From positions 1 to 12,279 of the forward strand of contig CAYSYM010000079.1 of NCBI GenBank assembly GCA_964435115.1: a DNA stretch of 12,279 nucleotides, written 5' to 3'. How positions within the stretch are numbered: position 1 is the first letter of the stretch; each line of letters begins with the position of its first letter. A model generated the notes under the pieces. The model had not been told where the DNA came from and ran no database searches. It was given only the letters and a program-made list of their open reading frames with translations. This document shows, one piece after another, positions 6,149 through 12,279 of the stretch. The translations under genes and the position numbers were made by a program. The stretch is from CAYSYM01 sp964435115. GTDB lineage: Bacteria > Chloroflexota > UBA6077 > CF-72.

Positions 6149-7279
6149 ATGGCCATCGCCGTGAGACAGCGCTTGAGCCTCGTGCCGGCTCACGTGGTCG
6201 AGAGCCGCAACGACCCGGAGATCGAGGCGTACTTCCACGTGTCCTACGTCGAAGGCACCCCGCCCCCGACGTCGCTCTCCCTCGACGCGCATAACCCCAC
6301 CGCCCAGAAGGCCGGACGGCGGCACATGTGGCTCCTCTTCCACACCGGTACGGTGAGCCAGCCGCTCAAGGAGCAGCTTCGGCTGCAGATCGCGGCCTGG
6401 CGCGACTGCGAGTATTGAGCGACGCACCAGTCCGCCTCGGCGAGGCGGCACACGCTCACGGCGGACGAGCTCGAGGCGGTCCTGGCGTCAGAAGCCGGAA
6501 GCGAGCGGCGCCTCGAAGCGATCGCCCTGCGGTTCGCGGAGAAGCTGTGCAATCGCTGGTGGGAGCTGGGCCCGGATGACTACGACGACCTGCGGAGCGC
6601 GTTCGACGCGCAGCAGTTCGTGGAGGTCGTCGCGCTGTGCGCCTGGCAGTTTGGCGGCCCGGCGATGATGTCGTCGTGGGGCGCCGAGGCGTACAAGCGC
6701 GACGGAAAGGTCGTGCTGGAAGCGCTGCCTGTCCGTCTCGCCTACGCTCCAGACCCGGACAACCCGGTCCCCCTTCCCGAGATCCCTCCGCCGCCGCTGC
6801 GTTCGCCCGAGGCGATGCTCGCCGACGCGGAGCGCCGCCAGTCGCCGCCGCCGGCGTGGGTCAGGTTCCTGCTACCGCACCCCCAGGTGTCCAGTACCTG
6901 GACGGCCCTGTACGACGCCGTCGTCGAAGGCGGAACCGTCGAGCCGCGCATCAAGCAGCTCTTGCGAGCCCTGGTAGCCGAACTCGTGGACTGTCCCGAG
7001 TGGGCGCCGGCAACCAGCCCCACGCTCGTCGCGGCGGGAGTCGGCGACCGTGAGCGGCAGGCCCTGCGCGCGTTCAACCTGGATGGGTTCTCGCAACGGG
7101 AGCAGGCGGCGCTGCGCTACGCCGAAGCCCTGCTCAACCAGGGCCGCATCGACGACGCCACCTTCGACGACTTCCGCGCGCAGTTCTCCGAGGCGGAGAT
7201 TGTCGAGTTGGGTTTCGCCGTCGCCGTCCAGAACGGCGCGTCGCGAGTCCTGCGGAGTCTGTCCCGCCGCCCGGAGTGA
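6149..7279 (+). CDS. Candidate selenoprotein: two-domain carboxymuconolactone-decarboxylase/AhpD-like protein with CxxU
   Basis: Read through one in-frame TGA (6416-6418), this frame gives a 376-residue protein. Domain 1 (about 66-165) has the CMD/AhpD redox site LKEQLRLQIAAWRDCEY-[TGA]-ATHQS. Cys87 and position 90 form the CxxC/CxxU pair. Glu75 lies exactly 12 residues before Cys87, as Glu118 lies before Cys130 in mycobacterial AhpD, and His93 follows the motif. Domain 2 (about 260-372) repeats the fold (GTVEPRIKQLLRALVAELVDC) but has Gln270 for the Glu and Trp at the Sec position, so it is probably non-catalytic. AhpD-like proteins do thiol-based peroxide or disulfide chemistry in the cytosol; the substrate here is unknown. 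No stop interrupts the frame for 286 codons after the TGA, and the downstream half lacks its own ribosome site. A nonsense mutation or base error (TGC/TGT to TGA) is the main alternative. It is the last gene of the transporter operon, 129 nt after binding protein 2. Confidence 0.8.
6416..6418 (+). other. In-frame TGA, putative selenocysteine codon
   Basis: The codons read TGC GAG TAT TGA GCG ACG CAC. TGA replaces the second cysteine codon of CxxC, where selenocysteine is known in redox families. TGA is a normal stop for other genes here (for example 1724-1726 and 2576-2578), so a global change of code is unlikely. Confidence 0.75.
6432..6448 (+). promoter_or_regulatory. Putative bacterial SECIS hairpin
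   Basis: CCGCCTC (6432-6438) pairs perfectly with GAGGCGG (6442-6448), leaving the apical loop GGC (6439-6441). The loop begins 20 nt after the TGA. Published bacterial SECIS models ask for a short apical loop with a G among its first two bases, about 16-37 nt after the UGA; this hairpin meets them. It is inside the coding sequence, as in other bacteria, where SelB binds it to deliver Sec-tRNA. GC-rich DNA forms hairpins easily, so position and loop are the stronger arguments. Confidence 0.7.
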
Positions 7280-7283
7280 CGTA

Positions 7284-7295
7284 GAGGGATCCCTC
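7284..7295. repeat. 12-bp palindrome between convergent genes
   Basis: GAGGGATCCCTC is a perfect palindrome in the 33-nt gap between the converging stop codons at 7279 and 7313. It has no loop of its own and no flanking T-tracts, so a terminator role is uncertain. No other signal is seen in this gap. Confidence 0.35.
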
Positions 7296-7312
7296 GCGGG
7301 AGCCCTCCGCCC

Positions 7313-8530
7313 TCAGTCGATGGCGGTCAGCAGCATCTGCTCGATGGGGATACCAGCCAGGTGGCGGGGTGCGCCCTGCGTCGTGACGATGCAGTACCCG
7401 CCGTAGACGTGCTGTCGCGGGTTGTACGGGCGACCGCCGGGGCCGATTTCCAGCATGAACGCCTGGTTCGGCTGAAGGACCTCCGGTCGCGGCTCCGGGT
7501 CTGGCCCGCCCAACCCCGCGGCGCCGCAGATTGGCCGCAGGCCGTCGGCCAGGTCGCCAAGCGTGCGGCGGGCGCGCTCGACGACGTGGTCGGCCGCGTG
7601 GATAGCCTGCTGGAGCGTGTTCCCTGGTCGGAGCTGCTCCGCGCACGTCAGGTAGACCTCGGCTCCGTACTTGGCCAGCTCTCGCATCTCTGGCGTGGGG
7701 CTCCCAAGCACGAAGCATTGCAGGCCCTGAGCCTGGTACCCCGCCCACTTGGGGCTCGTCTCCGAGCAGATCACATCTCCCACCTGGAGCACGCGGTTCG
7801 ACGGGACGAAGTCTCCTCCCTGCTGGCGGCCGGGCATAGGTCCAGACTCCAGCAGCAGGAACGTTGGCGGCTCCGCCCCCGCGGCATCCATTGCCCGCAC
7901 CACCCCCGCGTACACCTCCCGCTCCGTCACCCCCGGCCGGGCGAGGTCGAGGTGCGCTCCATAGCCGATGTCGACCAGGTGGGCGGACTGCTCCAAACAG
8001 GCGATCTCCTCGTCGCTCTTGACCGAGCGCAGCTCGTAGAAGAAGTCCGTCATGTCGACGAGCTTCAGTCCCGGAAGCCGTTCCTGGATGGCCTGGTACG
8101 TGTTGAACGGCAGGCCGATGCTCTCGTCGCCACGGAACGAGATGCCGACGAGCCCTAGGGTCCCGCGTTCGATCCCGAGCTCCCTGAGCCGCTCCTCGAG
8201 GATGGCGACCACGTTCCTCGTCCCCATCGGCCGGATGTCGCGAAACCACGACAGGGCGTACACGCTGCGCTTGGTCGCCATCTGGGTCAGAAGGGTGCCG
8301 TCGCCGGCGAGCGGGAAGATGGCATAGCCAATGCCGGACAGGTTGTCCGCGTAGCCGCAGACGTAGCGGACGTTCGCCAGCATCTCGTTCCAGCGTCCTG
8401 AGTTGCCACTCAGGAGAAGGCAGTCGACACCCCGCCTGCTCATCTCCTCGCGAATGCGTGACCACCGGCGGTCGCGTTCCGCGTCCGAGACCTGGTAAAA
8501 GTCCGGCGTAACCGGCGCGAGCTGAACCAT
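7313..8530 (-). CDS. M24-family (creatinase/Xaa-Pro peptidase-like) protein with altered metal site
   Basis: This 405-residue protein has an N-terminal creatinase-type domain (about 15-165) and a C-terminal pita-bread M24 domain (about 172-400). The junction motif ELRSVKSDEEIACLEQSA (166-183) is typical. In metallopeptidases of the family the ligands are Asp, Asp, His, Glu, Glu. Here the first Asp segment reads GDVICSETSPKWAGYQAQGL, with Glu257 and Gln268 in place of the two aspartates. The usual His segment reads GAAGLGGPDPEP. Glu361 in FMLEIGP is kept, but the last Glu is replaced in VYGGYCIVTTQG. It is therefore probably not a standard metallo-aminopeptidase. It may be a metal-independent hydrolase such as creatinase, or a lyase-like M24 member. 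The ATG at 8530 is chosen because GGGAGG lies 6 nt upstream; a GTG at 8551 would add 7 residues. It converges on the selenoprotein operon and diverges from the alpha/beta hydrolase. Confidence 0.85.
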   Translation of the reverse strand: MVQLAPVTPDFYQVSDAERDRRWSRIREEMSRRGVDCLLLSGNSGRWNEMLANVRYVCGYADNLSGIGYAIFPLAGDGTLLTQMATKRSVYALSWFRDIRPMGTRNVVAILEERLRELGIERGTLGLVGISFRGDESIGLPFNTYQAIQERLPGLKLVDMTDFFYELRSVKSDEEIACLEQSAHLVDIGYGAHLDLARPGVTEREVYAGVVRAMDAAGAEPPTFLLLESGPMPGRQQGGDFVPSNRVLQVGDVICSETSPKWAGYQAQGLQCFVLGSPTPEMRELAKYGAEVYLTCAEQLRPGNTLQQAIHAADHVVERARRTLGDLADGLRPICGAAGLGGPDPEPRPEVLQPNQAFMLEIGPGGRPYNPRQHVYGGYCIVTTQGAPRHLAGIPIEQMLLTAID

Positions 8531-8685
8531 TCCATCCCTCCCAGGCGCCACGAGCGGGTGCGCCAGGCTGTGGATGCTATCTCAGGTGCCGCTCCCGGCC
8601 GCTGCCAGGCGGCAACGCTCCGCAGTCGTTTGGACGAATGCCGGAGCGCGCCGCTCGGACGCCACCTGTCCTGGGGGAACAGTCG
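8531..8685. promoter_or_regulatory. Divergent intergenic region between M24 protein and alpha/beta hydrolase
   Basis: These 155 bases must hold the 5' signals of both divergent genes. A small inverted repeat, GCCGC (8598-8602) and GCGGC (8609-8613), is visible. I see no convincing -35/-10 pair on either strand. Shared control of the two enzymes is plausible from the layout only. Confidence 0.4.
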
Positions 8686-9867
8686 ATGTACCACTTCTTT
8701 CCCGGCAACTACATGTGGTCGCAGGCAGTCCTGCGCATGCTCTTCACCGGCGGATCCATCGGCGAGGCCGTCAAGGTCGTCGAGGCCCTCCAGGACGCTG
8801 CGGCCGACTACGACGCCGAGGCCTGGTACGCCGCCTGGCGGGACATCGGCGACCTGGTGTGGGACCGCGCTCACACGCAGAGCGCCGACGGGCACGACAT
8901 CAGCGCGCGCGACAGCTTTCTCCGCGCTTGCAACTACTACCAGACGGCTCTCCCTTTCATGGACCACGACGACCCCCGGCGCGCCGAAACGCACGCGCGG
9001 TCCGTCGAGGCGTTTGGCCAGTTCGCGTCGCGCCTGCGCCCGGCCGCAGAGTACGTCGACATCCCCTACCAGGGCACGTCCTTCCTGGCCTGGTTCTTCC
9101 CAGGCCACGGAGCCGGGCCCCGCACGGCGACCGCCTTCTACCTCCCGGGCTGGGACAGCACGAAAGAGCAAGGCGTCGGGCTGGCACTGGCCCTTGCCGA
9201 GCGCGGCTTGAACGTCCTGTCGTGTGACGGCCCCGGCATCGGCGAAGCCGTCCTCTTCCGCGACCTGGTCAACCGGCACGACTACGAAGTGCCCGCCGCC
9301 GCGATCGTCGACTACCTCCTCACCCGTCCGGAGGTGGACCCGGATCGCATCGCGGTCGTGGGCGCCAGCATGGGCGGGTACCGCGCGGCGCGTGTGGCCT
9401 CGTTCGAGCACCGCCTGGCCGCCGCTGTCGCCTGGGGTGCGGTGTGGGACTTCGGCGAGGTCTGGGAGCGCCGGCGCCGGAACCCGCGTGGGGCACTGCC
9501 GACGCCCTCGGGCCATGCCCTGCACGTGATGGGCGCGCGGACGCTGGACGAGGTGTCCGAGAAGATGCGGGCCTGGCGCCTGGAAGGCGTGCTTCACCAG
9601 ATTGCGTGCCCCTTCCTGGTGCTGCACGGCGAGAAGGACGCGCAGATCTTCGTCGAAGACGCCTACCGTGTCTACGAGGAGGCGGGCTCGCCCCAGAAGG
9701 AGCTCAAGATCTTCACCGAGGAAGAGACCGGCGCCGCCCACTGCCAGAACGACAACCGCGTCCTGGCCCACGAGTACATTGGCGACTGGCTCGTGGACGT
9801 GCTCGTGCGCGGGAAGCCGCGCGGCGGGACGCACGTGGGGCCGGAGCGCGCCGCCAGCCGCGCGTAG
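8686..9867 (+). CDS. Alpha/beta hydrolase, FrsA / 2,6-dihydroxypseudooxynicotine hydrolase-like
   Basis: This 393-residue cytosolic enzyme has a helical N-terminal cap (about 1-120) followed by an alpha/beta-hydrolase core. The nucleophile elbow is GASMGG with Ser228. The acid is Asp318 in LHGEKDAQI, and the base His352 lies in TGAAHCQNDN. The core starts with FYLPGWDSTKEQG, whose PGWDSTKE resembles the oxyanion region of DUF1100/DHPON-hydrolase members. The known nicotine-pathway enzyme cleaves a C-C bond of a diketone; relatives are esterases, so the reaction here is open. I chose the ATG at 8686 (GGGGGA at 8673-8678, 7 nt away) over an ATG at 8638 without a ribosome site. A strong hairpin follows 26 nt after the stop. 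It is transcribed away from the M24 gene, suggesting joint work on one compound class. Confidence 0.88.
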   Translation: MYHFFPGNYMWSQAVLRMLFTGGSIGEAVKVVEALQDAAADYDAEAWYAAWRDIGDLVWDRAHTQSADGHDISARDSFLRACNYYQTALPFMDHDDPRRAETHARSVEAFGQFASRLRPAAEYVDIPYQGTSFLAWFFPGHGAGPRTATAFYLPGWDSTKEQGVGLALALAERGLNVLSCDGPGIGEAVLFRDLVNRHDYEVPAAAIVDYLLTRPEVDPDRIAVVGASMGGYRAARVASFEHRLAAAVAWGAVWDFGEVWERRRRNPRGALPTPSGHALHVMGARTLDEVSEKMRAWRLEGVLHQIACPFLVLHGEKDAQIFVEDAYRVYEEAGSPQKELKIFTEEETGAAHCQNDNRVLAHEYIGDWLVDVLVRGKPRGGTHVGPERAASRA

Positions 9868-9893
9868 GATCCGCACGGAGCATCCTCGAACTG

Positions 9894-9924
9894 TGAGCCC
9901 CCGGTCGGAAATACCGGGGGCTCA
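9894..9924 (+). terminator. Strong hairpin after the alpha/beta hydrolase, terminator-like
   Basis: TGAGCCCCCGGT (9894-9905) pairs perfectly over 12 bp with ACCGGGGGCTCA (9913-9924) around the 7-nt loop CGGAAAT. It lies 26 nt after the stop at 9867. The downstream bases are not T-rich (GACGCGTTCG), so it is a strong stem without the classic U-tract. In GC-rich bacteria such stems can still terminate transcription or protect the mRNA 3' end. Confidence 0.65.
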
Positions 9925-9992
9925 GACGCGTTCGTGGTCATGCCAATTCCCGGCCAGGGCCGCCGGCGCGCTTGGCTATCTGGAGGAGCCAC

Positions 9993-10080
9993 CAGAAGTC
10001 AGGGCCCAGTCGTCAGGGACCGACCGGACGGTCGCTCTCTTCGTCTCCTGACTTCTGACTTCTGATTTCTCTTCTCTTCT
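9993..10080. repeat. Inverted-repeat and heptamer-repeat block upstream of the SDR stop
   Basis: CAGAAGTCAGG (9993-10003) has a perfect inverted copy CCTGACTTCTG (10047-10057). Between them CGACC (10021-10025) and GGTCG (10030-10034) form a smaller stem. The right arm continues as tandem TGACTTC, TGACTTC, TGATTTC and then TCTTC units into a pyrimidine-rich run that ends at the SDR stop codon. The composition differs from the surrounding GC-rich DNA. It may be a small dispersed element or a structured 3' region for the SDR transcript. Function unknown. Confidence 0.5.
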
Positions 10081-10840
10081 AGTACATGACGTTGCCGCCG
10101 TCGACCACGAGTGTCTGACCGGTCATGAAGGCGGAGTCGTCCGAGGCGAGGAATAGCACCACGCCCACCAGGTCTCTGGGGACCTGCACCCGCTTGATGG
10201 CGCGGACCGCGATCGGCGCCTGGCGCATGCGTAGGATGTCCTCGGTGGGGTTCTCCTCGCTGAGCGTGGAACCCGGCGCTACGCTGTTGACACGGATGTT
10301 GGACCCGCCCAGCTCGCGCGCCAGCGTGCGCGTCATCGCCGCAACCGCGCCTTTCGACGCTGCGTAGTGGATGCGCCCGGGAGGTCCATACAGCGCCGTG
10401 GAGGACGAGATGTTGACGATGGACCCGCTCTCCTGGCGCTGCATGGTGGGAACGACCGCCTTGCAGCAGAACCAGACGCCCTTGACGTTCACCGCCATCA
10501 CGCGGTCCCACTCGTCCTCGTCGATCTGGTCGAACCCCCCGCGGTTGATGGGGATGGTGGCGAACAGCGCAGCGTTGTTCACCAGCACGTCGATCCGCCC
10601 GAAGGTTTCGAGTGCCTGCGCCGCCATCTGCTCGACGCTCGCCAGGTCCACGACGTCCGTTCGCGTCGCCAGCGCCTCACCGCCACCGCCGCGAAGCTCC
10701 GCGGCGACCTGCTCCGCGGCGGCGCCGTCGATGTCGGCGACGACGACCTTCGCTCCCTCGCGCGCGAGCCCCTCACAGTAGGCCTTGCCGATTCCGTGCC
10801 CGCCGCCGGTGACGATAGCTACTCGGTCCTGTAAACGCAT
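10079..10840 (-). CDS. Short-chain dehydrogenase/reductase (classical SDR)
   Basis: This 253-residue NAD(P)-dependent oxidoreductase has a complete classical SDR signature. The Rossmann motif is TGGGHGIG (11-18). Asp36 at the end of beta-2 (VVVADIDG) favours NAD(H) over NADP(H). Asp62-Val, NNAA (88-91), Asn118 in MAVNVKG, Ser in NISSSTAL (144-151), and Tyr159/Lys163 in HYAASKGA form the cofactor and catalytic sites. SVAPGS (187-192) and the C-terminal VVDGGNVMY are also typical. The length is that of the family. The start ATG at 10840 is preceded by GGGAGG, 4 nt away. Substrate cannot be told: glucose dehydrogenase-, 3-ketoacyl reductase- and sterol-type SDRs look alike at this level. It lies downstream of, and codirectional with, the LVIVD gene and the possible lipoprotein. 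Confidence 0.95.
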   Translation of the reverse strand: MRLQDRVAIVTGGGHGIGKAYCEGLAREGAKVVVADIDGAAAEQVAAELRGGGGEALATRTDVVDLASVEQMAAQALETFGRIDVLVNNAALFATIPINRGGFDQIDEDEWDRVMAVNVKGVWFCCKAVVPTMQRQESGSIVNISSSTALYGPPGRIHYAASKGAVAAMTRTLARELGGSNIRVNSVAPGSTLSEENPTEDILRMRQAPIAVRAIKRVQVPRDLVGVVLFLASDDSAFMTGQTLVVDGGNVMY

Positions 10841-11064
10841 CCGACCTCCCGCCGCAGTGTGGCACAGTCGGCCCTTCGCACCGCGGCACGTAGCGTCCTC
10901 TGCCGGCCGGGCCTGGGAACCCGCCGGCTCCTTGTCCGCCTCGAAGGCCGAACCGAATCCGCCTGGCTGCCGGTCCGCTCCATGTCCGCCGGCGCGCACG
11001 CCAGCGCTGCCTGGAGCACCAGCACCAGAAGAACGGTGGATGCGACTGCTCTGGTCCGAGGCAT
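10819..11064 (-). CDS. Possible small lipoprotein (81 aa), uncertain
   Basis: The first 24 residues read as a lipoprotein signal: MPRTR, a hydrophobic core STVLLVLVLQAAL, and lipobox ALAC with Cys24. A GGAG-rich ribosome site lies directly upstream of the ATG at 11064. The rest is Arg-rich, resembles no family, and overlaps the SDR start by 22 nt. It could be a genuine small lipoprotein, the remnant of a longer lipoprotein lost by frameshift, or a chance frame. In the gap 10841-11130 no other gene is visible. Confidence 0.35.
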   Translation of the reverse strand: MPRTRAVASTVLLVLVLQAALACAPADMERTGSQADSVRPSRRTRSRRVPRPGRQRTLRAAVRRADCATLRREVGCVYRTE

Positions 11065-11130
11065 GTCTCCCTCCCTGTGGGTCCTGCTCCGCGCCCGGCG
11101 CGGGCGCAGGCCTGCGGCTACGCGCTCCTG

Positions 11131-12279
11131 CTACGCACCCATTCGCTCGAGGACGTACACGCCGCCCCCGGCACGATCGCTCATGTAGATCAAACCCTGC
11201 TGGTCGACGAAGACGTCGTTGATCTGGATGGCCCGCTGGCCGGCCGGCGCCTCCGGGATGTACCAGGCCACCTCCTCCGGGTGACGCGGGTCCGAGAGGT
11301 CGACCACCCGTACGCCGGCGCTGAAGTAGGTGACGTAGATGGTGTGATCGCTGGCCAGCGAGCCGGGCCGGTTCTCGTGCAGGTTGTGCGGCCCGAAGCG
11401 CAGCCCGCGCTGAGGGAAGTCGCCTTCGGGCACCGGGAAGCGGCCGATCTCCACCGGCTGGGTCTCGTCGCTCAGGTCCAGCACGCGCACCTGGCGCGGC
11501 GCCAGCTGGCCCGTCCTGCGTCTCCTCCTCGGCGACGACCAGCAGGTTCCGCCGGGGCAGGGGCAGCGTGGTGTGCGCGTTGCGGCTCCGTTCCGGGGGC
11601 CAGGAGACCCGAGCCAGGGTGCGGGGGTGGTGGAGCACGGTGAGGTCGACGATGGCGATGCCGGCGTCGAGACAGCCGATGTAGGCGCGCTTGTCGTGCA
11701 CCACCGCGTGGTGCATGCCGTAGCGCAGCTCGGCCGGCCAGCCCTCTGGCAGCGACTCGCCGCCGGCCTCCCACACGCCGGGCAGCCACCAGCGGCCGAC
11801 CTCGGTCGGCCGGCTGGGGTCGGCCACGTCCACGATGATCAAGATGCGCTCGCGGTACCCGCTGGGTCGTGCCGAGGCGTAGATGTAGCGTCCATCCGCG
11901 AACCAGGCGCGGTGCACCCCCCTGCCACCGGTTTCGAAGAAGCTGATGGGCCTCGGCTCGAGAGGGTTGGCGACGTCGTAGAGCTGGATGCCGGCGCTGT
12001 GCTCCGGGCCGCGGGCGCTGGGTGCAGGGGCGAGCGGCTGACCGTGGCCGCCGGTCGGGAGCTGCTCATGGTTGACCACCAGCAGGTCGGCGGCGACCTG
12101 GACCTTGTGGGCATGGGTGGAGCCGCTGGGCACCGGGAGGCGCTTCACGACACGAGGTCGGGTCGGGTCGCGCACGTCGACGATGCTGGTGCCGGTGGCC
12201 CTCATGTGGCCGACGAACAGGTAATCGCCGTAACGGATGAGCTGGCCGGCATCGCCGTGGCCGTCCAGATCAGTGTGGC
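11131..12279 (-). pseudogene. LVIVD-repeat beta-propeller protein, 5' end outside window, single frameshift
   Basis: The frame enters from beyond the right edge with repeated beta-propeller blades of LVIVD type: TGTSIVDVRDPTRPRVV, HKVQVAADLLVVNHE, GIQLYDVANPLEPRP, ILIIVDVADPSRPTEVG, and YIGCLDAGIAIVDL. At NLLVVAEEETQDG the frame breaks. Homologous text resumes one frame over as QLAPRQVRVLDLSDETQPVEIG and continues through TIYVTYFSAGVRVVDLSDP and GLIYMSDRAGGGVYVLERMGA to the stop at 11131. One surplus base in the CCC run at 11510-11512 (plus strand) explains it. Either the gene is a recent pseudogene or the assembly has a homopolymer error. Proteins with these repeats are usually exported and of unknown function; the signal peptide would be outside the window. 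Confidence 0.8.

Noticed and set aside
6149..6418. Two separate genes or a simple pseudogene split by the TGA
   Set aside because: The frame is the same on both sides, the stop lies on a catalytic Cys position, the second half has no ribosome site, and a SECIS-like hairpin follows. A nonsense mutation is kept as the fall-back explanation.
6416..6418. Genome-wide reassignment of TGA (for example to Trp or Gly)
   Set aside because: TGA ends several intact genes here at the family-expected length (1724-1726, 2576-2578, 3418-3420 and the M24 gene).
8440..9876. 478-codon frame opposite the alpha/beta hydrolase
   Set aside because: The translation is low-complexity and matches no family, while the opposite strand has a full catalytic triad and a ribosome site.
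9894..9924. CRISPR or transposon end
   Set aside because: It is a single hairpin after a stop codon, with no spacers, no repeats of it elsewhere in the window and no transposase.
10079..12205. Fusion of the LVIVD protein with the SDR in one frame (708 codons)
   Set aside because: The middle part is not LVIVD-like. The repeats continue in a different frame up to a stop at 11131, and the SDR has its own ribosome site, so the shared frame is accidental.

Overview
The window is GC-rich bacterial DNA with ordinary TAA/TAG/TGA stop usage, close-packed genes and long Ala/Pro/Ser/Thr-rich linkers after the lipobox of its two substrate-binding lipoproteins. That style is common in Chloroflexota and similar GC-rich, often uncultured lineages, but no marker gene fixes the taxonomy, so this is only a suggestion. 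No RNA genes, CRISPR arrays, insertion sequences or phage genes were seen. LEFT BLOCK (218-7279, + strand): an apparent operon encodes a cysteine amidohydrolase of the isochorismatase family, then one SsuB/TauB-type ABC ATPase, two different SsuC/TauC-type permeases (stop and start overlap), two paralogous SsuA/NMT1-type substrate-binding lipoproteins (one with a twin-arginine signal, one with a Sec signal), and finally a two-domain carboxymuconolactone-decarboxylase/AhpD-like redox protein. Stable hairpins lie in front of each binding-protein gene and could set their expression relative to the permeases. An inverted repeat next to an AT-rich -10-like hexamer upstream of the first gene is a candidate operator. 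THE MOST INTERESTING ITEM is the last gene of this block. Its reading frame has a single in-frame TGA at 6416-6418, exactly where the second cysteine of the AhpD-like CxxC motif belongs (Cys87-Glu-Tyr-[TGA]-Ala-Thr-His93). Twenty nucleotides downstream begins the apical loop of a perfect 7-bp hairpin (6432-6448) whose loop is GGC. This matches the published bacterial SECIS description. The gene therefore probably encodes a selenoprotein (CxxU) that standard annotation would split in two. The protein is an internal duplication whose second copy has lost the active-site residues. RIGHT BLOCK: convergent to the operon is a creatinase/Xaa-Pro-peptidase-like M24 protein (- strand) whose usual metal ligands are altered. 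Divergent from it is an alpha/beta hydrolase resembling 2,6-dihydroxypseudooxynicotine hydrolase/FrsA (+ strand), followed by a strong hairpin. The right end (- strand) carries an LVIVD-repeat protein that runs off the window and is interrupted by a one-base frameshift, a possible small lipoprotein, and a complete SDR oxidoreductase. Read together, the left block looks like an uptake-and-processing module for a small organic (probably nitrogen-containing) compound: importer, amidohydrolase, redox selenoprotein, with M24, alpha/beta hydrolase and SDR enzymes alongside. The substrate cannot be read from the sequence.
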